From positions 2,497,501 through 2,561,500 of the forward strand of contig NZ_CP035490.1 of NCBI RefSeq assembly GCF_004135205.1: a DNA stretch of 64,000 bases, read 5' to 3'. Position numbers and translations under genes: made by a program. Under the pieces are notes generated by a model that worked only from the letters and a program-made list of their open reading frames with translations, was not told where the DNA came from and made no database searches. Source of the stretch: Hahella sp. KA22 (GTDB lineage Bacteria; Pseudomonadota; Gammaproteobacteria; Pseudomonadales; Oleiphilaceae). Positions 1 through 8,726 of this stretch are shown here, in pieces. Positions within the stretch are counted from its first letter, which is position 1. Each line of letters starts with the position of its first letter.

Positions 1-777
1 GCTGTAGATGAGTCCATTCGTCACGCTATCACCAAGATGTCGCAATTACATTTTGTCGCAGCGGAAGCCTACCGCCGCAGAGTCATTCAGCTCGGCGAAA
101 ATCCACAAAGAGTGTTTAACGTTGGCGCGCCGGGGGTGGAGAACATCCTGCGTCTGCCTTTGTTGAGCAAGGACGAGGTGGCGACTCGGTTAAAGGTCGA
201 TATGGAGCGTCCTGTATTACTGATTACCTATCACCCTGAGACGCTGAGTGAGACGGCCCCGGTGGAATCGATGCGGACGCTGCTGTCGGCGCTGGACGAG
301 TACCCGGACACCCTCAAGATTTTTACCTATCCCAATGCCGACGCTTATGGTCGTGAACTCATTGATTGTCTGCACCGTTATCAGGAGCGCCACGGAGACA
401 GCGTGGTGGTCTCCTCTTCCCTTGGGCAGTTGCTTTACCTGAGTGTCATGCGCTGCGCCGACGCTGTAGTCGGCAACTCCTCCAGTGGTTTGATCGAAGC
501 GCCAGCTTTGGGACGGCCGACCGTCAATATTGGCGGCAGGCAAGGGGGACGATTGCAGGCGGCTTCCGTCATCCAATGTGAAGAAGAACGCGCCAGCATT
601 GTCCAGGGGATCGCGCGCGCGCTGGAGCCTGAATTCCTGGCGAGCCTGAACGGGATGACGCCGCCCTACGGAGGTGGCGACACCGCCCGACAAATTGCAG
701 AGGTTCTCAAACAGGTTCCATTAAAGTCGCTATTGCTCAAACCATTTTACGACCTGCCGCAAGGAGATGTGGAATGA
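1..777 (+). CDS. neuC: UDP-N-acetylglucosamine 2-epimerase (hydrolysing), 3' part
   Basis: The reading frame is open from base 1, so the left edge cuts the gene; 258 codons are visible. The family removes UDP or GDP from a HexNAc nucleotide while epimerising C2, giving the ManNAc-type sugar that NeuB condenses with phosphoenolpyruvate. Seen: a TYHPET segment in the middle, then GNSSSGLIEAP followed by NIGGRQGGR, the nucleotide-binding signature of this epimerase family. The stop overlaps the neuB start (ATGA), so the two are translationally coupled. With a PtmE-type protein downstream, the substrate may be a GDP- or UDP-bacillosamine derivative (LegG role) rather than plain UDP-GlcNAc; sequence alone does not decide this. 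Confidence 0.87.
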   Translation, partial: AVDESIRHAITKMSQLHFVAAEAYRRRVIQLGENPQRVFNVGAPGVENILRLPLLSKDEVATRLKVDMERPVLLITYHPETLSETAPVESMRTLLSALDEYPDTLKIFTYPNADAYGRELIDCLHRYQERHGDSVVVSSSLGQLLYLSVMRCADAVVGNSSSGLIEAPALGRPTVNIGGRQGGRLQAASVIQCEEERASIVQGIARALEPEFLASLNGMTPPYGGGDTARQIAEVLKQVPLKSLLLKPFYDLPQGDVE

Positions 778-1865
778 AGACGCTGATCATTGCGGAAGCC
801 GGCGTGAACCACAACGGCGATGAGGCCATGGCGCATCAGCTGATTGAAGTGGCGAGCGACGCTGGCGCAGATGTCGTGAAGTTTCAAACCTTCAAATCGG
901 ATCTTTTGGCCACCGCAGAGGCGCCCAAGGCCACCTATCAGAAACGAGGGGCCAGGGCGGAGGAGTCGCAACTGCAAATGCTGCGTCAGCTGGAGCTGGA
1001 TTACGCGGTTTTTCGTCGCTTGCGGGATGAGTGTGAACGGCGTGGCATCGGGTTTATGTCTACCGCTTTCGAGAGCCGCAGTCTGAAGTTTCTGGTGGAT
1101 GAGCTGGGAGTGGAGCAACTGAAGATCCCTTCTGGTGAAATCACCAACGCGCCTTTTCTCCTTGAACATGCCGCCGCTGTTCGAAAATCAGAGAAAGGGC
1201 GTCTGATTCTCTCTACCGGTATGGCGACTCTGGGAGAGGTGGAGTCTGCGTTAGGCGCGCTGGCCTTTGGACTGTTGGCGGAAAGCGAAGAACAGCCATC
1301 CCCGGAAGCCTTTGCGTCCGCCTGGGGTTGCCGTGAAGGGCGCGAGGCGGTTCGCGCCAAAGTGACCTTGTTGCACTGTACGACAGATTATCCCACGCCA
1401 TTCGACGATGTGCGGCTGCCGGTCATGCAATCCTATCGGCAGGCGTTTGGCGTCCGGGCGGGGTATTCAGACCACACGCAAGGCGTTGCTATTGCACTGG
1501 CGGCGGTTGCCCTGGGCGCTGACATTGTGGAAAAGCACTTCACCCTGGATCGTAACCTGCCGGGGCCGGATCACATGGCGTCACTGGAGCCGGACGAACT
1601 ACGGCAAATGGTGGCGGGCATCCGTGCGATTGAGCAGGCGTTGCAAGAGTCGGTCAAAGTACCCAGCAAAGCGGAAATGGCGAATCGGAAAGTGGCGAGA
1701 AAAAGTCTGGTCGCCGCGAGATTTATCAAAAAAGGGGAGTGCTTCGATACATTGAACGTCTCTGTCAGTCGGCCTGGGGGTGGCATGTCTCCCTTCCTGT
1801 ACTGGCGGCTGCTGGGCGGCTCAGCGACCCGGGACTATCAGGCCGGGGAGCTTATTTGTGAATAA
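774..1865 (+). CDS. neuB: N-acetylneuraminate/legionaminate synthase
   Basis: Condenses a ManNAc-type sugar with phosphoenolpyruvate to a nine-carbon nonulosonic acid in the cytoplasm. 363 aa, the normal family length. Seen: AEAGVNHNGD at residues 8-17, the STGMATLGEVE loop, HCTTDYPTP before the substrate loop, EKHFTLDRNLPGPDH near residue 250, all typical of the NeuB TIM barrel, and a C-terminal antifreeze-like SAF domain from about residue 305. Start ATG overlaps the neuC stop by 4 bases, and the 3' end overlaps neuD by 8 bases. Whether the product is sialic, legionaminic or another acid cannot be read directly; the PtmA, PtmE and PseA homologues nearby favour a legionaminic-type sugar. Confidence 0.92.
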   Translation: MKTLIIAEAGVNHNGDEAMAHQLIEVASDAGADVVKFQTFKSDLLATAEAPKATYQKRGARAEESQLQMLRQLELDYAVFRRLRDECERRGIGFMSTAFESRSLKFLVDELGVEQLKIPSGEITNAPFLLEHAAAVRKSEKGRLILSTGMATLGEVESALGALAFGLLAESEEQPSPEAFASAWGCREGREAVRAKVTLLHCTTDYPTPFDDVRLPVMQSYRQAFGVRAGYSDHTQGVAIALAAVALGADIVEKHFTLDRNLPGPDHMASLEPDELRQMVAGIRAIEQALQESVKVPSKAEMANRKVARKSLVAARFIKKGECFDTLNVSVSRPGGGMSPFLYWRLLGGSATRDYQAGELICE

Positions 1866-2493
1866 GCCCGTGCTGCTGATCGGAGGAGGCGGGCACGCTC
1901 GGGTGCTAATGGACATCCTCATCCTGAACGGGGCGAAGGTTATTGGCGCGCTGGACCCAGGTTTTGCGCAGGGAACGCGATTATGGCGCGGAGTGGAAGT
2001 GTTGGGAGGCGATGAACGCTTGAGCGACTATGACCCCTCAACGGTGGATCTGGTCAATGCGCTGGGATACCTGCCCGGCAAGATGGCGCGCAACCAGCTT
2101 TTCGCCAAATTATCCTCTCAGGGATACTGCTTTCCCACACTGGTTCATCCTCATGCCGTTCTGTCTGACGATATTAGTTTGGGAGAAGGGTGTCAGATCA
2201 TGGCGGGAGCGATCCTGCAACCGGGCTGCGTCATTGGCCCCAATACCATCGTTAATACGCGCGCGGTCATAGATCATGATTGCGTTGTAGGCCCGGACAA
2301 TCATATTGCGCCAGGCGCAGTCTTATGCGGAGGCGTGCAAACAGAGAACGGCGTGTTTATCGGTAGTCATGCGACTGTTCTGCCGCAGGTTCGCATTGGC
2401 GTTAATGCATTGGTCGGCGCTGGCGCCGTTGCGGCAAAAGACATACCTGCAAACGGCAAACTGGCGCCGCCCAGAAGCAGCCTGCTCTCCTGA
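1858..2493 (+). CDS. neuD: NeuD/PglD-family sugar O- or N-acyltransferase
   Basis: Acetyl-CoA-dependent sugar acyltransferase. 211 aa from the GTG at 1858, which gives the family N-terminus NKPVLLIGGGGHARVLMDIL, a Rossmann-like sugar-nucleotide site. Upstream in-frame codons are discarded because they lie inside neuB and do not resemble the family. The C-terminal half (from about residue 95) is a left-handed beta-helix with hexapeptide repeats (I.P...I...A.I..D..V). In legionaminic-type pathways a homologue acetylates an amino group on the sugar; in sialic acid loci it O-acetylates. It overlaps neuB by 8 bases. The next gene is 263 bases away and has its own promoter, so this may end the first transcription unit. 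Confidence 0.85.
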   Translation: MNKPVLLIGGGGHARVLMDILILNGAKVIGALDPGFAQGTRLWRGVEVLGGDERLSDYDPSTVDLVNALGYLPGKMARNQLFAKLSSQGYCFPTLVHPHAVLSDDISLGEGCQIMAGAILQPGCVIGPNTIVNTRAVIDHDCVVGPDNHIAPGAVLCGGVQTENGVFIGSHATVLPQVRIGVNALVGAGAVAAKDIPANGKLAPPRSSLLS

Positions 2494-2561
2494 TGCGGCA
2501 AATCCACGTATTCGCCTTGTGTCGTCTTTGTAACGGACTGTGGCGAAAGCGTAACCGCCAC

Positions 2562-2588
2562 TAAAGAATAAAGGAGAAAAGCCGATTA
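2562..2588 (+). promoter_or_regulatory. sigma-28 (FliA) promoter inside the sugar locus
   Basis: TAAAG (2562-2566), exactly 14 bases, then GCCGATTA (2581-2588). The enterobacterial FliA consensus is TAAAG-N14-GCCGATAA, so only one base differs. It lies in the 263-base gap before the PtmE-type gene at 2757, leaving a leader of about 160 bases. Inference: this part of the nonulosonate locus is transcribed late with the filament genes. Confidence 0.75.
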
Positions 2589-2756
2589 ACAATTATGCAA
2601 CGCGTCGCCAATTCACCCTCTTTCGCCTCTACGCGGCAAGCGTTGAACGAGGCGAATACCCAAGGCGGGAGGACTGGAACGAAGATTGCTGTGTTGCCAT
2701 ATATGTAATCGGGTTGGTCCAGCGGGATTTATCCGACTGGTTTGGAGGGTAGAAGT

Positions 2757-3812
2757 ATGTGTGCCGATTGGCGTCAGGTATTGATCCAGCCGCAAGCAAG
2801 TATCGAACAGGCGATCGAGGTCATAGAAAAAGCCACTTTGCGCATTGCGTTGGTTGTCGACGAGCAGCAGCGGCTGTTGGGTACGGTGACTGACGGCGAT
2901 GTACGGCGGGCGCTGATCAATCACACCCCATTATCCGCTTCTGTCGTGCGGATTATGGAGAGTGAGCCCAAAGTTGCGGAAATCAATGATTCGCGGGCGC
3001 GTATTCTCTCCATCATGGAACGGCGCAAGCTGCTCCATATCCCTATTGTTGACAGTCAGCGCCGGGTAGTGGGGCTGGAAACCCTGTTGAATATCGCGCA
3101 ACAACCACGCTACGACAACCCTGTCATGCTGATGGCGGGCGGTCTGGGAACGCGCTTGCGTCCCTTAACCAACAACTGTCCCAAGCCTCTTTTAAAAGTC
3201 GGCAATAAGCCTATTTTGGAAAACATTCTCGAGAGCTTCGCCTCGTCTGGCTTCTCTAATTTCTATATTTCGGTGTATTACAAGCCGGAAATGGTGATGG
3301 ACTACTTTGGCGACGGCTCTAAATGGGGCGTCAACATTCAGTATGTGCGTGAGAATACGCCTCTGGGCACAGGCGGCGCGTTGGGGCTGCTGCCGAACGA
3401 CATGCCAGATTTACCGGTATTGGTGATGAATGGCGACATACTGACCCGTGTGAACTTCGAACACTTGCTGCGTTTTCACCAGCAGCAGCGAGGGGCCGCC
3501 ACATTATGCGTGCGTGAGTACGAATTCCAGGTGCCTTATGGCGTTGTACAAGCGGAAGATCAACGCATCACCAGTATTGTGGAAAAACCCACGCATTCCT
3601 ATTTCGTCAATGCCGGCATATATGTTCTGGAGCCGCAAGTGATCAGGGATATCAAGCCTGAGCAGCATCTGGATATGCCGACCTTACTGCAACAGTTGAT
3701 GGAGTGTCGTAAGGACGTAGCGATGTTCCCCATTCATGAATACTGGCTGGACATTGGTCGCATGAATGACTTTGAAAAAGCGCAGAAAGATTATATGGAG
3801 GATTTCGCTTGA
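2757..3812 (+). CDS. ptmE: CBS-domain sugar-1-phosphate nucleotidyltransferase (PtmE type)
   Basis: Activates a hexosamine-1-phosphate with a nucleotide; Campylobacter PtmE makes GDP-glucosamine at the head of the legionaminic acid route. 351 aa. Residues 1 to about 115 are two CBS motifs (VVDEQQRLLGTVTDGDVRRA and the later IPIVDSQRRVVGLE). From about residue 123 comes a nucleotidyltransferase domain with MLMAGGLGTRLRPLT and PKPLLKVGNKPI, then VMNGDIL with the metal-binding Asp and VEKPTHS. ATG 2757 is chosen over TTG 2742 because GGAGGG sits 7 bases upstream of it. First gene after the sigma-28 promoter. Confidence 0.85.
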   Translation: MCADWRQVLIQPQASIEQAIEVIEKATLRIALVVDEQQRLLGTVTDGDVRRALINHTPLSASVVRIMESEPKVAEINDSRARILSIMERRKLLHIPIVDSQRRVVGLETLLNIAQQPRYDNPVMLMAGGLGTRLRPLTNNCPKPLLKVGNKPILENILESFASSGFSNFYISVYYKPEMVMDYFGDGSKWGVNIQYVRENTPLGTGGALGLLPNDMPDLPVLVMNGDILTRVNFEHLLRFHQQQRGAATLCVREYEFQVPYGVVQAEDQRITSIVEKPTHSYFVNAGIYVLEPQVIRDIKPEQHLDMPTLLQQLMECRKDVAMFPIHEYWLDIGRMNDFEKAQKDYMEDFA

Positions 3813-3846
3813 GCCGTTTTATCTTCGTTTGTGGAAAGGCGCCTTT

Positions 3847-4572
3847 ATGATCGACGGTAAGCGGGTACTGGCTGTCATTCCCGCGCGTGGCGGCAGCAAA
3901 GGCCTTCCAGGGAAAAATATTCGTCCCTTATGCGGCGTTCCTTTGGTGGGGTGGCCAATCAGAGCGGCCCTTCAGTCCCGCTATGTGGACCGAGTGCTGG
4001 TGTCTACCGACTCGCCGGAGATTGCTGAGGTGGCGAAGAGTCAGGGCGCGGAGGTTCCTTTCCTGCGACCCGATGAGCTGGCGGGCGATTGCGCGCCGAC
4101 AGCGCCGGTGTTGCTGCATACCCTGGATTGGTGCCGGCAGCATGGCGAGTCCTATGATTACTTAGTGCTGCTTGAACCCACGTCTCCACTCACTGAAGCT
4201 ACCGATGTGGATAAAGCGTTGGAAATGTTATTCGGGGCGCGCGAGGCGCAAGCGATTGTCGGAGTGGCGGATGTCGATGTTCATCACCCAGTGTACTGCG
4301 CGGTGATCAATGAACACGGCATGCTGGCTCCTTATCAAGGCGGAGACTTCGCCGCCATGCCGCGCCGGCAGGATATTCCAGACGTATATTACTTTGACGG
4401 CACCCTCTATATTTCCAAAGTTGAGGCTTTACGTGAGAAAGGCGGTTTCTATCACGATCGAACTCTGCCCTACGTAGTGCCCAAGTGGAAAGCCCTGGAC
4501 GTGGATACTTTAACGGATTTCATCTGCGTGGAAGCTGTCATGCAACGCAGAGAAGAGCTGAAGTCTTTGTGA
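3847..4572 (+). CDS. neuA: CMP-nonulosonate cytidylyltransferase
   Basis: Transfers CMP from CTP to a nonulosonic acid, giving the CMP-sugar used by flagellin glycosyltransferases. 241 aa from ATG 3847. Seen: AVIPARGGSKGLPGKNIRPL at residues 9-28, the CTP-binding P-loop-like motif; VSTDSPEIAEVA; LLEPTSPL and the D in VDTLTDF near the C-terminus, all typical of the NeuA/PtmB/LegF family. Codons upstream of 3847 overlap ptmE and are not family-like. A weak ribosome site (GGAAAGG) precedes the start. Followed 19 bases later by an aminotransferase gene on the same strand. Confidence 0.88.
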   Translation: MIDGKRVLAVIPARGGSKGLPGKNIRPLCGVPLVGWPIRAALQSRYVDRVLVSTDSPEIAEVAKSQGAEVPFLRPDELAGDCAPTAPVLLHTLDWCRQHGESYDYLVLLEPTSPLTEATDVDKALEMLFGAREAQAIVGVADVDVHHPVYCAVINEHGMLAPYQGGDFAAMPRRQDIPDVYYFDGTLYISKVEALREKGGFYHDRTLPYVVPKWKALDVDTLTDFICVEAVMQRREELKSL

Positions 4573-4591
4573 ACCCATTAAGCGTGGCCTT

Positions 4592-5908
4592 ATGTCTGAT
4601 TATCAAAGCCGATTGTTGAATGTCATTCCCGGCGGGGCGCATACCTACTCCAGAGGTTTTGACCAGTTTCCCGCTAATGCGCCGCAGATCCTTACGTCAG
4701 GCAAAGGCGCTTATGTATTTGACCCGGACAATAAGCGTTATCTCGATTACGGCATGGCGCTGCGCTCGGTGATTCTGGGATATGCGGATGAAGCGGTAAG
4801 TATGGCCGCCATCGAACAAATATGGGCTGGCAACAATCTCACACGGGCGTCGACCATAGAGCTGGAGGCGGCCGAACTGCTGGTGGACATGATCGACTCG
4901 GTGGATATGGTCAAATTCACCAAGAATGGCTCCACCGCTGTGTCGGCGGCGGTGAAATTGGCGCGGGCTTGTACCGGGCGCGATCTGATTGCGCGCTGCG
5001 GGCAGCATCCATTTTTTTCCTATGATGACTGGTTTATCGGCTCAACGCCTTTGACACGAGGGATTCCGCAGAATGTGGTGGAGCAGACCAAATGCTTTAA
5101 CTACAACGATTTGGCGTCACTGGAGCAACTCTTCGCCGCTTATCCGCAACAAATCGCCTGTGTTGTCATGGAGCCCGCTACATCGGAGCATCCTGCGCCG
5201 TCAGCTACTCACGAGGGCGAAACCTTTCTGCATGACGTGCAGCGCCTGTGCGCGCGCCATGGCGTCGTCTTTGTCCTTGATGAAATGATTACCGGGTTTC
5301 GTTGGGATCTGCGTGGGGCGCAGCATAAATATCACATCAAGCCGGATCTTTGCACATTCGGCAAAGCCATGGCCAATGGCTTTTCGGTGGCGGCGGTGGC
5401 CGGACGCAGAGATATCATGGAGTTGGGGTCTATTGAAAAAAGCGGGACGGAGCGCCTGTTTTTGCTATCCACAACCCATGGCGCGGAAATGTGCGGGCTG
5501 GGAGCTTTCGTGAAAACGGCGGCCATGTTGCGGGAGCGTGATGTCGTTAATCACATCTGGTCATACGGGGCCAAGCTGAAGTCCGGTATGAACGCCCTGG
5601 CGGCGGAAGCGGGAGTGGCGGATTACTTTCGTGTGGAAGGGATAGATTGTTCTCCGGGTTATCTGACGCTGGATCGTGATGGAAATCCTTCGATGGCGTT
5701 GCGCACGCTGTTCAGCCAGGAAATGGTCCGGCAGGGCGTACTGATGCCGTGGATCGCCTTGTGTCGGGAACATGGCGAAGAAGAACTGGAGCAGACCTTG
5801 AGTGCGGTTAAAAACGCATTGAGGGTATACGCGCAAGCGCTGGAGTCGGGATGGGAGGACTTTCTGGAAGGGCCCGTTATCAAACCTGTTTTTCGCAAAT
5901 ATAACTGA
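4592..5908 (+). CDS. PLP-dependent class III aminotransferase (glutamate-1-semialdehyde mutase-like)
   Basis: 438 aa. Seen: IPGGAHTYSRG near the N-terminus (a glutamate-1-semialdehyde aminomutase-like entry), YVFDPDNKRYLDYGM, NGSTAVSAAVKLAR for phosphate binding, FVLDEMITGFR with the PLP-pyridine Asp at residue 230, and TFGKAMANG with the Schiff-base Lys at residue 258. It lies 19 bases after neuA in a surface-sugar locus, so a sugar or sugar-linked substrate is more likely than haem synthesis, for which an authentic HemL should exist elsewhere. The nonulosonate pathways I know use a different aminotransferase family (DegT/DnrJ type), so this gene may act on a linked small molecule. The substrate is unknown. 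Confidence 0.8.
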   Translation: MSDYQSRLLNVIPGGAHTYSRGFDQFPANAPQILTSGKGAYVFDPDNKRYLDYGMALRSVILGYADEAVSMAAIEQIWAGNNLTRASTIELEAAELLVDMIDSVDMVKFTKNGSTAVSAAVKLARACTGRDLIARCGQHPFFSYDDWFIGSTPLTRGIPQNVVEQTKCFNYNDLASLEQLFAAYPQQIACVVMEPATSEHPAPSATHEGETFLHDVQRLCARHGVVFVLDEMITGFRWDLRGAQHKYHIKPDLCTFGKAMANGFSVAAVAGRRDIMELGSIEKSGTERLFLLSTTHGAEMCGLGAFVKTAAMLRERDVVNHIWSYGAKLKSGMNALAAEAGVADYFRVEGIDCSPGYLTLDRDGNPSMALRTLFSQEMVRQGVLMPWIALCREHGEEELEQTLSAVKNALRVYAQALESGWEDFLEGPVIKPVFRKYN

Positions 5909-6073
5909 TCTCAGCTATATAACATTGTATATACGGCGTTTTTCGACGCGGGCGGACGGCTGGCGCTCGAAAATACAATGGCGTACCCATTGCAGTCACT
6001 ATAAAGAACTGGCGGGCGAGACAAATTTTCGTCACCCCGGCAAAGAACAGCAGCCTGTGCGAGAGAGGAAGCC

Positions 6074-6934
6074 ATGACGACTCACAATCCACACGATGAC
6101 TTTGTAGAGATTCAACCTATTACGCAGACCCCAGAATCTGCGCCCAAACCCGCCAAGCTGCCGCCCGTTACGCTGTCGCAACAGGATCTGGCGGACATTA
6201 ACGCTCACCTCAATCAAAGCCCGGTAGACCTGCTGAAAGTGCCGGCAGTGCGAATGATACTGACCCGCAACCGTATGGCCCAGGTGAATCGCGACAGTAT
6301 CGAGCGGGCGGCGAACGTCGATTCCGCCGTTATCGATAATTGTATTGAATACAACATGTCCTGTCTGGCGGATGACGTCACTCATAATCGTCCGGAGCGC
6401 TTGATCGCCCCCTTGTGCCAGATCGGCTACATTGCGCGAAACATGCCGAAAATGCGAGTGCTGACGGTGGGCCCGCGTTCAGAGTCGGAGCTGCTTTGCC
6501 TGATATCCTCAGGCTTTAATGAAAATAATATCCGTGGTCTGGATCTGTTCAGCTTTTCTCCCTATATCGACGCTGGCGACATGCACGCCATGCCTTATCC
6601 GGACCACTCTTTCGACATCATTATCCTTGGCTGGGTGCTGGCGTATAGCAAAGATAACAAGAAGGCGGCGCAGGAGGTTTTGCGGGTGGCCAAGCCTGGC
6701 GCTCACATCGCCATTGGCTGTCAGGTGCAGGAAATTGTGGATGAGGCGTACTGGGAGCAATGGTCGAAAGCCAACAACAAACCCCATGTCACTGCGGGCG
6801 CCAAGTTCAAACACACCAATGAGTTGCTGGCGTTGTTCGGAACCTCCATTGACCGGGTTATTTTTCAGGAGGACGCCCATCCAGAGTTCGAGGGAAAAAC
6901 CTACGACATCATGACGATCTTCCGGCTGAAGTAG
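6074..6934 (+). CDS. class I SAM-dependent methyltransferase-like protein
   Basis: 286 aa. The first ~90 residues are Pro- and Gln-rich, then weakly helical. A Rossmann-type core begins near residue 136 (MRVLTVGPRSESELLCLISSG), with GLDLFSF as the acidic strand-2 end, MPYPDHSFDIIILGWVLAYS as motif II, and EVLRVAKPGAHIAIG as post-motif III of Methyltransf_11 proteins. The SAM loop is VGPRSESE rather than the usual GxGxG, so binding may be altered. It sits after a 165-base gap in the locus and 39 bases before the dioxygenase-like gene. Likely role, inferred: methylating a sugar or its substituent, or a non-catalytic partner. Confidence 0.65.
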   Translation: MTTHNPHDDFVEIQPITQTPESAPKPAKLPPVTLSQQDLADINAHLNQSPVDLLKVPAVRMILTRNRMAQVNRDSIERAANVDSAVIDNCIEYNMSCLADDVTHNRPERLIAPLCQIGYIARNMPKMRVLTVGPRSESELLCLISSGFNENNIRGLDLFSFSPYIDAGDMHAMPYPDHSFDIIILGWVLAYSKDNKKAAQEVLRVAKPGAHIAIGCQVQEIVDEAYWEQWSKANNKPHVTAGAKFKHTNELLALFGTSIDRVIFQEDAHPEFEGKTYDIMTIFRLK

Positions 6935-6973
6935 AGCGAATTCTGGGACTGACGCATATCAGGGGGAGGCTTT

Positions 6974-7855
6974 ATGTCCGCATCTGAAATCATGAAGCAA
7001 GTGTCGGAGCATTATGACCTGCGAACCGGCTGTCGCCAGTATCATCTGGAGTGCCAGCAGGCTTTCACCCGGTATCTGACCATGCCGGGATATTCATCTT
7101 TCTACAATAACGGCTTTGACCGCCTGCAGGTTTTGGATGCGGCGCATTTAGAGCGTGTCATGCAACAGCTGCAGCGGCTGCAGAATGATGATCGCAGCGC
7201 CTGGTTGGACCCTCACGTGGAGACGGTCAGATTCGACTACCGGAATGACGCAGACTGGATAAGAGAGATGTATGGGGCGGTGCTCAACCAGGAAATGGAC
7301 CGCATCCTGGTGAACTTCTTTCAGTCCGAGTACATGGTTCACTCGCTGTGCTTTCATCGCACATTCCCCACGCAAGTGGAGGACGATGTGTCCTACCGCT
7401 GGCATCGGGACGCAGGGCCTACCGGGCATATTAAGATCATTATTTATTTCACTGGTGGAGAAATCAGCGGCGCTGGAACGGAAGCACTGGACGTTAATGT
7501 TACCTATGAGCTGGCGGAGCAGGGGTATTCGTTTCCACCGCTCAACGAACGCCGCTCCGATCTGGGGGAGTACTTCGACCGCGCCAATATTGTTTACAAG
7601 CCTTACGATCATTGCACGCGAGCTGGCGAAGCGCTGGTTTTCCGACCTCGGGACGTGTTGCATCGCGGCGTGTTCTCACGGGACCCGCATTCTCCCAGAT
7701 ACGTTGCGACGATGCTGCTGCTGCCCAGTCCGGTGCACTGGACACAGGCTTATGAGTTGTGGCCGTTATATGCGCAACAACGCTTTGCTGGAAAGTCCAT
7801 TGATATGCAGCATGGGCCTGTCCTGAAGGGGCAAGCCAAGGTGATGGTGCCTTGA
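6974..7855 (+). CDS. PhyH-like Fe(II)/2-oxoglutarate dioxygenase
   Basis: 293 aa. Seen: YRWHRDAGPTGHIKIIIYF, with an HxD iron pair at H144/D146, and LVFRPRDVLHRGVF, with the third ligand H230 and a following R242 (PRY) suited to 2-oxoglutarate. The order and spacing fit the phytanoyl-CoA dioxygenase superfamily, which hydroxylates small molecules and is common in secondary-metabolite and surface-glycan loci. A GGAGG ribosome site lies just before ATG 6974. Inferred role: hydroxylating the sugar or an acyl group attached to it. Substrate unknown. Confidence 0.7.
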   Translation: MSASEIMKQVSEHYDLRTGCRQYHLECQQAFTRYLTMPGYSSFYNNGFDRLQVLDAAHLERVMQQLQRLQNDDRSAWLDPHVETVRFDYRNDADWIREMYGAVLNQEMDRILVNFFQSEYMVHSLCFHRTFPTQVEDDVSYRWHRDAGPTGHIKIIIYFTGGEISGAGTEALDVNVTYELAEQGYSFPPLNERRSDLGEYFDRANIVYKPYDHCTRAGEALVFRPRDVLHRGVFSRDPHSPRYVATMLLLPSPVHWTQAYELWPLYAQQRFAGKSIDMQHGPVLKGQAKVMVP

Positions 7856-7908
7856 GACCAGTCAGAGTCAGTCACATAGATAAGGCGTTATAGAAGTTGA
7901 ACGAATGT

Positions 7909-8685
7909 ATGAAGCAATTGGAAGGGAAAGTCGTCGTTATCACTGGCGGATGCGGTTTGCTTGGCGGCAAGTTTTGTCGCGCAGTACTTCAGGCTGGAGG
8001 CAGGGTGGCGGTAGCGGATATAGATCTATCTCAGGCGAAGTTGTTTGCTGAGAGTCTGCAAAGTGAATTTGGCCAAGAGGCTGCGTGCGCCGTTAAATGC
8101 GACGTCACTGATAAAGAAAGCATCCTGAACGCCATTGCTGCAACCGAACGCGCAATGGGCGCGATCAACGCTCTTGTCAACAGCGCCTATCCCCGCAATA
8201 AACATTACGGCCGCAGCTTTTTTGATGTGGAGTATGAAGACTTTTGCGGAAATCTGTCTTTGCATCTGGGGGGATATTTTCTGGCCTCACAGCAGTTCGC
8301 CAGGCATTTTGTCGCGCAGGGCGGCGGCAATATTGTGAACATCGCCTCCATTTATGGCGTGACGGCTCCCCGCTTCGATATCTATCAGGGGACGACGATG
8401 ACGATGCCCGTGGAATACGCGGCGATTAAATCCGCGCTCATCCATCTTACGCGTTACATGGCGAAGTTCTTGCGCGGAACAGGCGTCAAAGTTAACGCCA
8501 TCAGCCCTGGCGGCATTGCAGATGGCCAGCCGGAAGCTTTTTTGCAGGCCTATGCGGAATATTGCAGCGAAAAAGGCATGCTGGACCCTGACGATATCTG
8601 CGGCGCGCTGGTGTTTCTGTTGTCCGACGCCTCCCGATACATCAATGGCGGCAACCTGATCGTGGACGATGGTTTCTGCCTTTAG
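7909..8685 (+). CDS. ptmA: PtmA-type short-chain dehydrogenase (flagellin modification)
   Basis: Cytoplasmic NAD(P)-dependent oxidoreductase. 258 aa from ATG 7909; a TTG at 7897 would add four residues. Seen: VVVITGGCGLLGG (cofactor glycine motif, TGGxxxLGG), CDVTD, VNSAYPRNKHYG, VNIASIYGV with the active-site Ser, and YAAIK (YxxxK catalytic pair). AYPRNK.YG and SLHLGGYF closely match, from memory, Campylobacter flagellin modification protein PtmA, which supports a legionaminic-type rather than plain sialic acid pathway. Preceded by a weak ribosome site; followed 41 bases later by the amidotransferase gene. Confidence 0.85.
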   Translation: MKQLEGKVVVITGGCGLLGGKFCRAVLQAGGRVAVADIDLSQAKLFAESLQSEFGQEAACAVKCDVTDKESILNAIAATERAMGAINALVNSAYPRNKHYGRSFFDVEYEDFCGNLSLHLGGYFLASQQFARHFVAQGGGNIVNIASIYGVTAPRFDIYQGTTMTMPVEYAAIKSALIHLTRYMAKFLRGTGVKVNAISPGGIADGQPEAFLQAYAEYCSEKGMLDPDDICGALVFLLSDASRYINGGNLIVDDGFCL

Positions 8686-8726
8686 AGCCGTCGCTTCTTG
8701 AAAGTATTAAACTGAATAATATTGCT

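Noticed and set aside
217-693. 158-codon - strand frame
   Set aside because: Shadow of neuC, which has clear family motifs.
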